A stretch of DNA of 5,565 bases, from assembly GCA_946631805.1 (NCBI GenBank), contig CAMPAJ010000125.1, positions 1 to 5,565 of the forward strand. Reading direction: 5' to 3'. Source of the stretch: an uncultured Eggerthellaceae bacterium. GTDB lineage: Bacteria; Actinomycetota; Coriobacteriia; Coriobacteriales; Eggerthellaceae. The notes under the pieces were generated by a model. The model did no database searches. It was not told the DNA's origin and was given only the letters and a program-made list of their open reading frames with translations. This document shows, piece by piece, positions 1 through 5,558 of this stretch. Both the position numbers and the translations under genes were made by a program. Within the stretch, counting starts at the first letter, position 1. Each line of letters begins with the position of its first letter.

Positions 1-101
1 CCGTGTGCAATGTCAATGTCGTTTTGATCCATGCAAGCGACGGCACAGGCATAGCAGCCGACGCATTTAGCTGAGTCGAAGCAGAGTGTTTTCTTCGCCA
101 T
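1..101 (-). CDS. 4Fe-4S ferredoxin-type electron-transfer subunit (N-terminal 33 codons only)
   Basis: The minus strand opens with ATG at 101-99, preceded by a GGAG ribosome binding site (108-111) six bases upstream, and reads MAKKTLCFDSAKCVGCYACA and onward to the window edge. Cys13, Cys16, Cys19 and Cys23 form the CxxCxxCxxxC signature of a 4Fe-4S cluster near the N-terminus, as in DmsB/NrfC/HycB/CooF-like subunits that normally hold three or four clusters. It starts 18 bp after the stop of the molybdoenzyme gene, so it is very likely cotranscribed and is the electron-transfer partner of that enzyme. No signal peptide is seen, so it should be cytoplasmic. The rest of the gene lies outside the window, so total length and cluster number are unknown. 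The cluster-binding call is firm; the exact subfamily is not. Confidence 0.88.
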   Translation of the reverse strand, partial: MAKKTLCFDSAKCVGCYACAVACMDQNDIDIAH

Positions 102-119
102 AACGTGCTCCATTCATTC

Positions 120-2351
120 TTATCTAGTCCCTAGTCCTGTTTGCGAGGGCGAAGGAATCGCGGTCGATGTCGCCGTATCGGGTGCGTTAGCTTTGTCGGC
201 GGGCTCGATCCGACAAAGCGATGAACGGTAACCGGGAAAGCCCGATATCGGGTCCAGATAGTCGCCTTCTATTAAATCGTTTGCGTTGGCCTGTGGCCAA
301 TCGTGGTACAGGTGAACATCTCTCTCGCGTACGATTGCCGTGACATGCGCCCTAACCGTCACCTGGCTTTTCGGTGTGATGATGTGCATCCAGGCACCGT
401 CTTCTATACCAGCTGCTGCGGCATCGGCGGCGTTGATGTCGGCATGTGGCTCAGGGCTGAGCGAGCGGGTCCACGGCAGGCGGAATGTGCGAGTATGCTG
501 ATACATTGGCAACCGCGCTCCAAGGCTCAAGACAAGTGGGAATTCGGCGGCGAGGTCGGGGCGTGATGCTGGGCTCATTGCGGGCTCGCGGTAGACGGGA
601 AGCGATTCGTACCCTTCGAGGTCGTATTCCGCGAGCAGGCCCGACACGAACTCGACCTTGCCAGATGGAGTCCTGAACCCGCCGTTAAGGTATTTGCGCT
701 CGGCAGGAGGCTTGGCATTGGGGACCCACATGCCTTCGGGATGCTTGTCGAGCTCGGCAACGGTGAGGCCGCTCGGTTCGAGCATCCATTCCACGCAGGC
801 TTCGATGCCGGCTTCCAGAAGCTCATCACCGAGGTCCATCGCTTTCGAAAGTGCTGAAAGAATCTGCACGTCGCTCAATGATTCCCCGAGAGGCTCGATG
901 GCCGGTTGCGTGAATTGCACGTAGCCCATGGGCCAGCAACGGATCTCGCGCCGTTCCGCCGAGCTGCAGGCAGGTAGCACGATGTCGGCGTATTTGGCGC
1001 TGTCGGTGAGGAACAGGTCGGCGTCGACGATGAAGTCCAGCTTGCAGATCTGCTCCAGGAAATCCTGCGATCCCGGCCACATTCGATGATTGAGGCCGAG
1101 TGCGAACAGCGCCTTGAGCGGGTAAGGATCCCCGGTCTTAATCTGGCGCGGTATGTCGCATGCCTGCGCTTCGTTGCATAGGCGCGCCCAGACGGGGAAG
1201 CGCTCCGAGCCTATGCGATCGGGTAGGTCGGCCAAGCGGCTTGCGCCGGTGAACTCGCGTTCCCGTGTGGGGAAACCACCTGGCTGGTGCACGAGGGATG
1301 GCGGGTTCATACGGTTGCCGCCAGCGATGTCGAGGTTGCCCGTGAGCGCGATGAGGCAGAAGACCGCGCGGTAATTCTGCACACCGTTCGTGTGGTGCAC
1401 GACCGGGGCGGCGCTGAAATGGATGCAGGCCGGCTTGGCCGAGGCATAAAGGCGGGCGGCGGCACGAATGTCCGCAGCGCTGACCCCGCAGATATCCGCA
1501 GCTTTTTCGGGGCTCATGTCCGCAACGAGCGTGCGGTACTCGTCGAATCCGACCGACCAGGTGCTCACGAATTCGCGGTCGTACAGCCCTTCCTCGATGA
1601 TGACGTGCCCGAATGCAAGGGCAAGCGCGCCGTCGGTGCCAGGGCGAAGTTGCAAGAACACGTCAGCTCTCTGAGCTAGGTCGGTTACGCGCGGGTCGAT
1701 GACGATCACGCTTGTTCCGGCGTCGAGCTTTTGGTTGATGCCGGCCAGATTGAGACCTTTCGTAGCCGAGGGGTTATGCGACCAATAGACGACGCAATTC
1801 GTGTTCTTCAAGTCAGCGGCCGCTGGCGTTCCGTACGTGAGCTGCTGCGCCATGATCATGGCCGTCGCGCACGTGCTCGATTCGGTCAGGTAGTTGGGCG
1901 AGCCGAAATCAAGCGCGAAGCGCATGAGATAGGCGCGCGCCCATTTGGCGTAGCCCGAGAAGAACATGACCGATTCTGGCCCGAACTCGCTCTTTATGGC
2001 ATTGAGCTTGGATGCGATTTCGTCGAGGGCCTCATCCCAGTTTATGGGTTCAAACTGGCCTGATCCACGTTCGCCCGTGCGACGTAGCGGGGTGAGCACG
2101 CGGTCGGGGCTGTACACGTATTGCCTCATTGCGGCGCCCTTGCTGCACAGCGTGCCGTGGGAATGCGGTGCTTCCTTCGTGCCCGCGACCTTGATGATTC
2201 TTCCCTCCTTGACGTAAAGATCAAGTCCGCATTGCGTCCCGGGGTCGCAGATCGCGCACACCGACTTGCGTATTTCGATGCCGGTGTCGGGTCCTGGGAT
2301 TTTTCCCTTTAATTTGAGTTCGTTAACATTGCCCATGTTATTCACGCTCAC
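120..2351 (-). CDS. Molybdopterin-dependent oxidoreductase, DMSO-reductase family, catalytic subunit (cytoplasmic)
   Basis: This 743-residue protein has the full length and domain order of a bis-MGD Mo/W enzyme. The N-terminal 4Fe-4S domain has Cys32, Cys35, Cys41 and Cys69, with the conserved lysine at 71 (CSKG). The catalytic domain covers about 80-590, and a C-terminal MGD-binding domain lies at about 604-715, including the DPISGFPGY stretch at 700-708. Cys161 in ESSTCATA sits where the protein ligand of Mo/W is usually found, so a cysteinate-ligated metal is inferred. Cluster spacing is Cx2Cx5Cx27C, with two more residues between Cys2 and Cys3 than the common Cx2Cx3C. There is no twin-arginine signal, so it should act in the cytoplasm. 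The start is GTG at 2351-2349, overlapping the upstream stop as GTGA, which suggests translational coupling; an in-frame ATG at 2336 has no better ribosome site. Residues about 718-743 form a Ser/Thr/Ala/Pro-rich tail outside the domain. The substrate is not identifiable; formate dehydrogenase-like and acetylene hydratase-like relatives share this architecture. Confidence 0.93.
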   Translation of the reverse strand: MSVNNMGNVNELKLKGKIPGPDTGIEIRKSVCAICDPGTQCGLDLYVKEGRIIKVAGTKEAPHSHGTLCSKGAAMRQYVYSPDRVLTPLRRTGERGSGQFEPINWDEALDEIASKLNAIKSEFGPESVMFFSGYAKWARAYLMRFALDFGSPNYLTESSTCATAMIMAQQLTYGTPAAADLKNTNCVVYWSHNPSATKGLNLAGINQKLDAGTSVIVIDPRVTDLAQRADVFLQLRPGTDGALALAFGHVIIEEGLYDREFVSTWSVGFDEYRTLVADMSPEKAADICGVSAADIRAAARLYASAKPACIHFSAAPVVHHTNGVQNYRAVFCLIALTGNLDIAGGNRMNPPSLVHQPGGFPTREREFTGASRLADLPDRIGSERFPVWARLCNEAQACDIPRQIKTGDPYPLKALFALGLNHRMWPGSQDFLEQICKLDFIVDADLFLTDSAKYADIVLPACSSAERREIRCWPMGYVQFTQPAIEPLGESLSDVQILSALSKAMDLGDELLEAGIEACVEWMLEPSGLTVAELDKHPEGMWVPNAKPPAERKYLNGGFRTPSGKVEFVSGLLAEYDLEGYESLPVYREPAMSPASRPDLAAEFPLVLSLGARLPMYQHTRTFRLPWTRSLSPEPHADINAADAAAAGIEDGAWMHIITPKSQVTVRAHVTAIVRERDVHLYHDWPQANANDLIEGDYLDPISGFPGYRSSLCRIEPADKANAPDTATSTAIPSPSQTGLGTR

Positions 2352-3679
2352 TCTCGGTCCAAATACGTTTTGCGAATTTCTGCTCTATAGCGGCCGATAA
2401 GGTTAGCGGGTTCATCGCTTCGGTCTTGGGGTGTTGCGGCTGTAAGCAAATTGAAGCCTACGAGTCGTTCCCCGTCGCCCTGCTCCTCGTAAACAAGCAG
2501 CAGGGGAGTGCCGTTGCGCTCTTGGAAGTCCAGCCTTTTGCCTTTTCCATCGGCAATCGTGCCAGCTGAAGCGAACAGGATATCCCCGACGTGAATGACG
2601 TTCGAGGGAATCGATCCTGCAAACGGTTGCATGGGGAAACGGCCGGCGAGCTCGGCGGCAATTGCGCGCGCCGCGCAGCGTCCTTGCTGCACGGCGTTTT
2701 GCCACAGGCCGATGATGCGTTTTTGGCCAGTGGTCAAATCGAACGCCTGCGCAACGTCGCCCGCAGCGAAAACGTCGGGCGCGCTCGTGCGCATGAAGCA
2801 GTCGACGACTAGGCCCTGGTCAATCTCGATTGCCCCCGTTGGCACGAAATCCAGGTTAGGTTTGACGCCCTGCGCGAGCACGATTTCGTCAAAGCGCTCG
2901 GAGTCGCCCTGGTCAAGTGCTTCGCCTTCGTTTCGGCCACATGCATTAATGCCGTTTCGATCAAATGCCGCGGAGCCGCCCCGCTCAAACGTCACCGTGC
3001 ACCTGTCTGTCTTGCTGCGGCAATCGCACCGCGTGGCAGTTTGCGCCAAGCGTAGCGCAACGCCATGTTGCTCGAGCAGATGTTCGAACTGCGCGGCTAT
3101 GGTTGGATGCGCCGAGTTCCTGAGAATATGCGGGCTGCGCCCGAGGAGCGTCACGTGCGCTTCGCGATCAAGGCAGGTTTCGACGACTTTGAGCCCAACC
3201 ATCGAAGTGCCCGCTACGAGTACGTTTTGGTACCGCCCGGCAGCGAGCGCGCGACTGAGCCGATCGGCGTCGTCCAAAGTTCGGAGCACATGAGGCTCAT
3301 ACGGAGCTGATTGCGGGAATCCCGGCGCCACTGGATGGGCGCCTGTGGCAATGAGGAGCTTTGAGTACTTGAGCCGTCGCCCGTCCTCAAGAACGACCTC
3401 GCGTTTCTCAACATCGAGTCCACTCGGACGTGCATGGGCAATCAGCTCGTCCACGAGGCTCGGAATACCGAGGTCGCTCCATGGATTGCACTGGCTACGC
3501 TCAATACGCCCGCCAGCATAATACGATGTAAGAACCGGACTATACGGTCGAGGCTCACCGTCGGTCACTACGGCAAGGGGTCCCGAATACCCAGCTGCGC
3601 GCAGCTCGAGCACAGCGCTCGCCGAAGCGGTGCCAAAGCCGAGTATTACGACTGGGTCGGTTGTAGCCTTAAGCCCCAA
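2348..3679 (-). CDS. NAD(P)/FAD-dependent oxidoreductase (pyridine nucleotide-disulfide oxidoreductase fold)
   Basis: The 443-residue protein has two Rossmann folds. The FAD motif is at residues 11-27 (VILGFGTASASAVLELR: Gly14, Gly16, Ser19). The NAD(P) motif is at 153-168 (VLVAGTSMVGLKVVET), and the second FAD motif is at 298-311 (TSAPDVFAAGDVAQ, Asp308). The RPYSPVLTSYYAGG stretch at 44-57 and ATGAHP at 111-116 are typical of NADH:acceptor reductases of the nitrite-reductase/rubredoxin-reductase/CODH-associated group. The inferred job is to pass electrons between NAD(P)H and the Fe-S subunit of the downstream molybdoenzyme. The start is TTG at 3679-3677, five bases after a strong GAGGGGG site; an in-frame stop at 3697-3695 excludes a longer form. 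The stop overlaps the next gene's GTG. Oddities are Ser for the middle Gly of the NAD(P) motif (Ser159) and an extra hydrophilic stretch with four Cys at about 218-262. No redox-active CxxxxC is seen in the first fold. Confidence 0.92.
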   Translation of the reverse strand: MGLKATTDPVVILGFGTASASAVLELRAAGYSGPLAVVTDGEPRPYSPVLTSYYAGGRIERSQCNPWSDLGIPSLVDELIAHARPSGLDVEKREVVLEDGRRLKYSKLLIATGAHPVAPGFPQSAPYEPHVLRTLDDADRLSRALAAGRYQNVLVAGTSMVGLKVVETCLDREAHVTLLGRSPHILRNSAHPTIAAQFEHLLEQHGVALRLAQTATRCDCRSKTDRCTVTFERGGSAAFDRNGINACGRNEGEALDQGDSERFDEIVLAQGVKPNLDFVPTGAIEIDQGLVVDCFMRTSAPDVFAAGDVAQAFDLTTGQKRIIGLWQNAVQQGRCAARAIAAELAGRFPMQPFAGSIPSNVIHVGDILFASAGTIADGKGKRLDFQERNGTPLLLVYEEQGDGERLVGFNLLTAATPQDRSDEPANLIGRYRAEIRKTYLDRE

Positions 3680-3684
3680 TGCTT

Positions 3685-3691
3685 CCCCCTC
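3685..3691 (-). promoter_or_regulatory. Ribosome binding site that fixes a TTG start
   Basis: GAGGGGG on the minus strand lies five bases before the TTG at 3679-3677. The frame upstream is closed by TAA at 3697-3695 and no ATG or GTG lies between, so this site supports the rare TTG as the true start of the oxidoreductase gene. Confidence 0.75.
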
Positions 3692-3864
3692 GCGTTAGGA
3701 CGCGCCCATTTTCGCGCCATACCATGGTAACGCACTCTCGGGAATGAGTCGGGAGAACGTATCTCGCAACTCAGTTTCCAGGCGTGTGGGCCTGCGTGTA
3801 TCGACGATCCCACGCGCTATGCCCCGAGCATGATTCCCAAGATGGTGAGACGGCAGCCTAGGCC

Positions 3865-3890
3865 AATTGAACAATTTCCGATCGGAACAA
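3865..3890. promoter_or_regulatory. Candidate operator: perfect 12-bp palindrome plus adjoining inverted and direct repeats
   Basis: TTCCGATCGGAA at 3876-3887 is a perfect palindrome. Directly beside it, AATTG (3865-3869) and CAATT (3872-3876) form an inverted repeat with a two-base spacer. GAACAA occurs twice in the same orientation, 16 bp apart (3869-3874 and 3885-3890). It lies about 200 bp upstream of the first gene of the operon, in the only gene-free stretch before it. That position suits binding of a dimeric regulator. The regulator is not in this window, so the role is an inference. Confidence 0.4.
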
Positions 3891-4013
3891 CGAAGCTGTG
3901 TGAGGGGGAGGCGGGGGTCGTGAGCGATCAACCTATTAACAATTTGCACACCAAAGCTTCACGGCCGCCTTGTCGCAACCGGAGATTTCAGGGCATGCGG
4001 CGGCGCGCCCCTG

Positions 4014-4022
4014 GTAGAATTC
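4014..4022. repeat. Direct repeat at the right (downstream) end of the IS
   Basis: GTAGAATTC here is identical to 5506-5514. It lies 32 bp beyond the transposase stop codon (4057-4055). Read on the transposase strand, the right end runs ...CACCT then GAATTCTAC then the flank CAGGGGCG. The recombination core should lie inside this repeat. Confidence 0.8.
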
Positions 4023-4054
4023 AGGTGGCAGTGAGTATATGGATGCTTCGCCCG

Positions 4055-5275
4055 CTAACTCGCTGCGCCGGCGGACGGCTCGTAGAGCGCGCCGTCCGAC
4101 AGGAGCGCGTAGATGAGGTCTACGCGCCTGCGCGCGAGGGCGCGGATCGCCTGCTTGTGCCCCTTCTCGTCCTCGCCGCGCTTCTTGTCGTAGTAGGCCC
4201 TCGCGACATCGTCGCAGGCGACGGCGCGCTCGGCCGAGTTGATCAGGGCGTTTTTGAGCCTCCGGTTGCCCCCCTTCCGCTTCTTCTTCCTGGAGACGCT
4301 GCTCCCGGACTCGTCCTTGACGGGCGCGACGCCGCCGTACGACGCCAGGTGCGACGCGTCGGCGAACCGGGAGACGTCGCCCACCTCGGCCGCGATCACC
4401 GCGGCCCAGACGTCGCCGATCCCGGGGACGCTCTTGAGCACGGCCACCTCGGGCACCAGCGCCGCGGCCCGCGCGATCGCCGCGTCGAGGGCCGCCTCCT
4501 CCGCGTTGAGCTCGATGACGCGCCTCGCGTACTTCCTGATCTGGTCCTCGAGGACCCCCGAGGCGGCCATCGCCACGCTCTGGCGGCCGATGGCCTCGAA
4601 CACCTCGTCGACCTTCGCCGGGCCGTTCGCGGCGTGGTACCTGAGCGAGGCCGCCCACCGCGAGGCCCTCGCGCGCCCGGCCCTGCGGAAGCCGGCGGGG
4701 CCGCCGTACTTGGCGACGAGGCGGATCTCCAGGTCGTTGTGCAGCTTCTCCTTGTCGAACAGCTGCTCGAGAGCGGGGCAGACCTGGCCCATCGCGTCGT
4801 GGATGCGGTTGTAGAGCCTCGACCTCTCGCATACCGCGACGTCGCGCGCCACCGAGAGCGCCTTGAGCTCGGCCAGGGCCTCGCCGCGCTCGGGCAGGGG
4901 GCTTATGTGCCGCGGCTGGCTGCGGGCCGTGTCGGCTATTATGAACGCGTCCTTGGCGTCCGACTTGCCCTCGCCGTACGTCGCGGCCACCTGGCCGAAC
5001 TTCCCGGGGGGCATGTGCGCGACGTCGAGCCCCTCGCTGCGCGCGACCTCCACGGTCAGCCTCCCGAACGAGCCGAACTGGTCCACCACCACGAGCGCCC
5101 GCCCGAGCGAGGCGACCTCGCCGAGCAGCGCCCTCAGCTCCGCCTCGTCCTGGGCGACAGGTCTGCGCATGACCGGGTCGTCCCCGTCCCGGTCGAGGAC
5201 GACCGCGTAGTGGCGGGCCTTGCCCACGTCTATCCCGCAGAACAGCTCGTACGCCGCTATCTCGGCTCTCTTCAT
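4055..5275 (-). CDS. IS110-family transposase/recombinase (DEDD, RNA-guided type)
   Basis: The 406-residue protein has an N-terminal RuvC-like DEDD domain. Asp16 is in CGIDVGK, Asp65 in LVVVDQFGSF stands at the usual Glu position, and Asp106 and Asp109 are in KSDAKDA. The spacings 49, 41 and 3 agree closely with the D-E-D-D spacing I recall for IS621. A helical linker covers about 130-270. The C-terminal Transposase_20 domain starts at SVPGIG (282-287) and runs through SYGGVAP (312-318) to GGNRRLKNAL (335-344). The serine of the SG pair at 323-324, or a close neighbour (325, 326, 328), is the likely nucleophilic Ser of this domain. It should excise the element as a circle and insert it at a site chosen by its bridge RNA. 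The start is ATG at 5275, four bases after AGGAAGGAG (5280-5288). At 406 aa it is somewhat longer than IS621's protein. The high GC leaves long spurious frames on both strands over this gene; this frame is the one with the domains. Confidence 0.95.
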   Translation of the reverse strand: MKRAEIAAYELFCGIDVGKARHYAVVLDRDGDDPVMRRPVAQDEAELRALLGEVASLGRALVVVDQFGSFGRLTVEVARSEGLDVAHMPPGKFGQVAATYGEGKSDAKDAFIIADTARSQPRHISPLPERGEALAELKALSVARDVAVCERSRLYNRIHDAMGQVCPALEQLFDKEKLHNDLEIRLVAKYGGPAGFRRAGRARASRWAASLRYHAANGPAKVDEVFEAIGRQSVAMAASGVLEDQIRKYARRVIELNAEEAALDAAIARAAALVPEVAVLKSVPGIGDVWAAVIAAEVGDVSRFADASHLASYGGVAPVKDESGSSVSRKKKRKGGNRRLKNALINSAERAVACDDVARAYYDKKRGEDEKGHKQAIRALARRRVDLIYALLSDGALYEPSAGAAS

Positions 5276-5331
5276 GCAACTCCTTCCTCGCGGTGGAGCT
5301 GGCCTTTGAGTCGCCCGGCGTCCGCCTTCGA

Positions 5332-5342
5332 CAGAATTCTAC
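5332..5342 (-). other. Putative donor-loop guide segment of the bridge RNA
   Basis: In the second loop the RNA reads GUAGAAUUCUG. It is complementary over 11 nt to CAGAATTCTAC at the left junction (minus strand, 5516-5506) and over 9 nt to GAATTCTAC at the right end (4022-4014). It lies on the 3' side of the loop, where the right donor guide is expected. The central AGAATTCT is itself palindromic, so pairing to either DNA strand is possible over those eight bases. Confidence 0.6.
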
Positions 5343-5421
5343 GGAGCATGGGCATCAACCTATAAGTGATAAGCGGACGCCGCCAGGCCCGGTGGCATGA
5401 TCGCTCGGGTCTTCGCGACAG

Positions 5422-5431
5422 TTCTGCAGAG
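5422..5431 (-). other. Putative left target guide of the bridge RNA
   Basis: The first loop contains CUCUGCAGAA on the RNA strand. The DNA just outside the element reads CCCTGCAGAA on the same strand (5521-5512). The RNA can therefore pair with the opposite strand over 10 positions, nine Watson-Crick and one G-U. The right end of the IS does not carry this sequence (it reads CACCTGAA), so the match is specific to the target flank, as expected for a left target guide on the 5' side of the target-binding loop. Confidence 0.65.
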
Positions 5432-5486
5432 CCGGTGTCCGGGCCCGGCGACGGCCAGCGCCGGGAGCCTCGCCCCCGGCGCGTCC

Positions 5487-5492
5487 ATTTTA
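5487..5492 (-). promoter_or_regulatory. Candidate -10 box for the bridge RNA, completed at the circle junction
   Basis: TAAAAT on the minus strand lies just upstream of the first hairpin of the candidate bridge RNA, so initiation would fall at about 5480. In the present integrated copy the -35 position is occupied by CAGAAT from the flank. In a right-end/left-end circle junction it would become CTGAAT with an 18-bp spacer, gaining the TGA core of a -35 box. Junction-assembled promoters are known for IS110-type elements. The -35 match here is modest. Confidence 0.45.
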
Positions 5493-5505
5493 AAGAAAAT
5501 GATTA

Positions 5506-5514
5506 GTAGAATTC
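5506..5514. repeat. Direct repeat at the left (upstream) end of the IS
   Basis: GTAGAATTC is identical to 4014-4022 and marks the boundary between the flank (5515 onward) and the non-coding left end. On the transposase strand it reads CTGCA then GAATTCTAC then TAATCATT. Bases differ immediately on both sides of the repeat (A5505 versus G4013; T5515 versus A4023), which limits the shared core to these nine positions. Confidence 0.8.
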
Positions 5515-5533
5515 TGCAGGGTTCGAGCGCCCG

Positions 5534-5558
5534 GAAAACGCGCCGGTGGCGCGTTTTC
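5534..5558. terminator. Perfect hairpin, possible bidirectional terminator, next to the IS
   Basis: GAAAACGCGCC (5534-5544) and GGCGCGTTTTC (5548-5558) pair perfectly over 11 bp around a GGT loop. The stem is GC-rich at its tip and ends in four A/T pairs, so either strand would give a GC stem with a short U tract. Four U residues make a weak intrinsic terminator. Alternatively this is a dispersed palindromic repeat. It belongs to the flank, about 20 bp outside the IS end. No gene is visible beside it in the window. Confidence 0.5.

Larger units (their letters stand above)
3680..4013. other. 334-bp region upstream of the redox operon, no convincing gene
   Basis: This stretch lies between the oxidoreductase start and the nearer end of the insertion sequence. 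It is visibly more AT-rich than the IS, especially 3864-3890 and 3931-3950. The longest minus-strand frame (3695-3949, 84 codons, GTG start) has no ribosome site and no recognisable domain, and reads as chance. The region should hold the operon promoter and leader. I could not pick out a clear -35/-10 pair. The clearest structure is the palindrome at 3876-3887 with repeats around it. The octamer AACAATTT occurs twice in the same orientation, at 3870-3877 and 3938-3945. At 3930-4013 the minus strand is open in one frame ending at the TAA after ...KLWCANC, which may be the remnant of a sequence split by the IS. Confidence 0.6.
5300..5486 (-). ncRNA. Candidate bridge RNA in the IS110 left end
   Basis: Read on the transposase strand, the region upstream of the transposase forms three successive structures. 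First is a hairpin with an 8-bp perfect stem (5475-5482 with 5458-5465, 9-nt loop). Second is a large 46-nt loop (5438-5393) closed by a 12-bp stem with one G-U pair (5450-5439 with 5392-5381). Third is a 47-nt loop (5372-5326) closed by a perfect 10-bp stem (5382-5373 with 5325-5316; two bases are shared with the previous stem). The order of 5' hairpin, target-binding loop and donor-binding loop, and the roughly 180-nt size, match the bridge RNA described for IS621. The first loop holds a segment matching the flanking DNA and the second a segment complementary to the core junction. Both transcript ends are estimates. The left-target guide is convincing; I could not find a clear right-target guide or left-donor guide. 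Confidence 0.75.
4014..5514 (-). mobile_element. IS110-family insertion sequence, complete, about 1.49 kb
   Basis: The element contains one DEDD transposase and is bounded by the direct repeat GTAGAATTC at 4014-4022 and 5506-5514. Equivalent positions in the two copies are 1492 bp apart, normal for IS110 elements. There are no terminal inverted repeats, as expected for the family. In transposase orientation the left (upstream) non-coding end is about 240 bp and structured, while the right end is only about 41 bp. This asymmetry is typical of the IS110 group, in which the guide RNA is encoded upstream of the transposase, rather than of the IS1111 group. The exact crossover within the 9-bp repeat cannot be fixed from one copy. 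The transposase frame is unbroken and both ends are present, so it may be active. GC content is visibly higher than in the operon (4441-4500 is about 83% GC; 1441-1500 about 67%), suggesting recent arrival. Confidence 0.88.

Noticed and set aside
2595..3293. 232-codon plus-strand frame antisense to the flavoprotein gene
   Set aside because: It is low-complexity, Ser/Arg/Ala-rich, with no domain. The opposite strand encodes a complete two-Rossmann oxidoreductase.
3695..3949. 84-codon minus-strand frame upstream of the flavoprotein gene
   Set aside because: It has a GTG start without a ribosome site, no recognisable motif, and it spans the palindrome cluster. Chance opening is more likely than a leader gene, though a remnant cannot be excluded.
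3936..5279. 447-codon minus-strand frame overlapping the transposase in another phase
   Set aside because: Composition is dominated by Arg, Gly and Ala and it lacks any motif. The neighbouring frame carries the full DEDD and Transposase_20 signatures with a good ribosome site.
3830..5365. Long open frame on the plus strand (511 codons) antisense to the transposase
   Set aside because: It is an artefact of very high GC. The translation is Arg/Val/Leu/Gly-rich with no domain, and it covers both the IS non-coding end and the flank.
5487..5500. Short inverted repeat ATTTT/AAAAT at the left end as a possible terminal inverted repeat
   Set aside because: It is only five A/T pairs, has no counterpart at the right end, and overlaps the candidate -10 box. 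IS110-group elements do not need terminal inverted repeats.
5515..5533. tRNA T-arm-like string GGGTTCGAGC beside the IS end
   Set aside because: The flanking bases do not form a proper five-pair T stem, and no acceptor stem or CCA end can be built around it.
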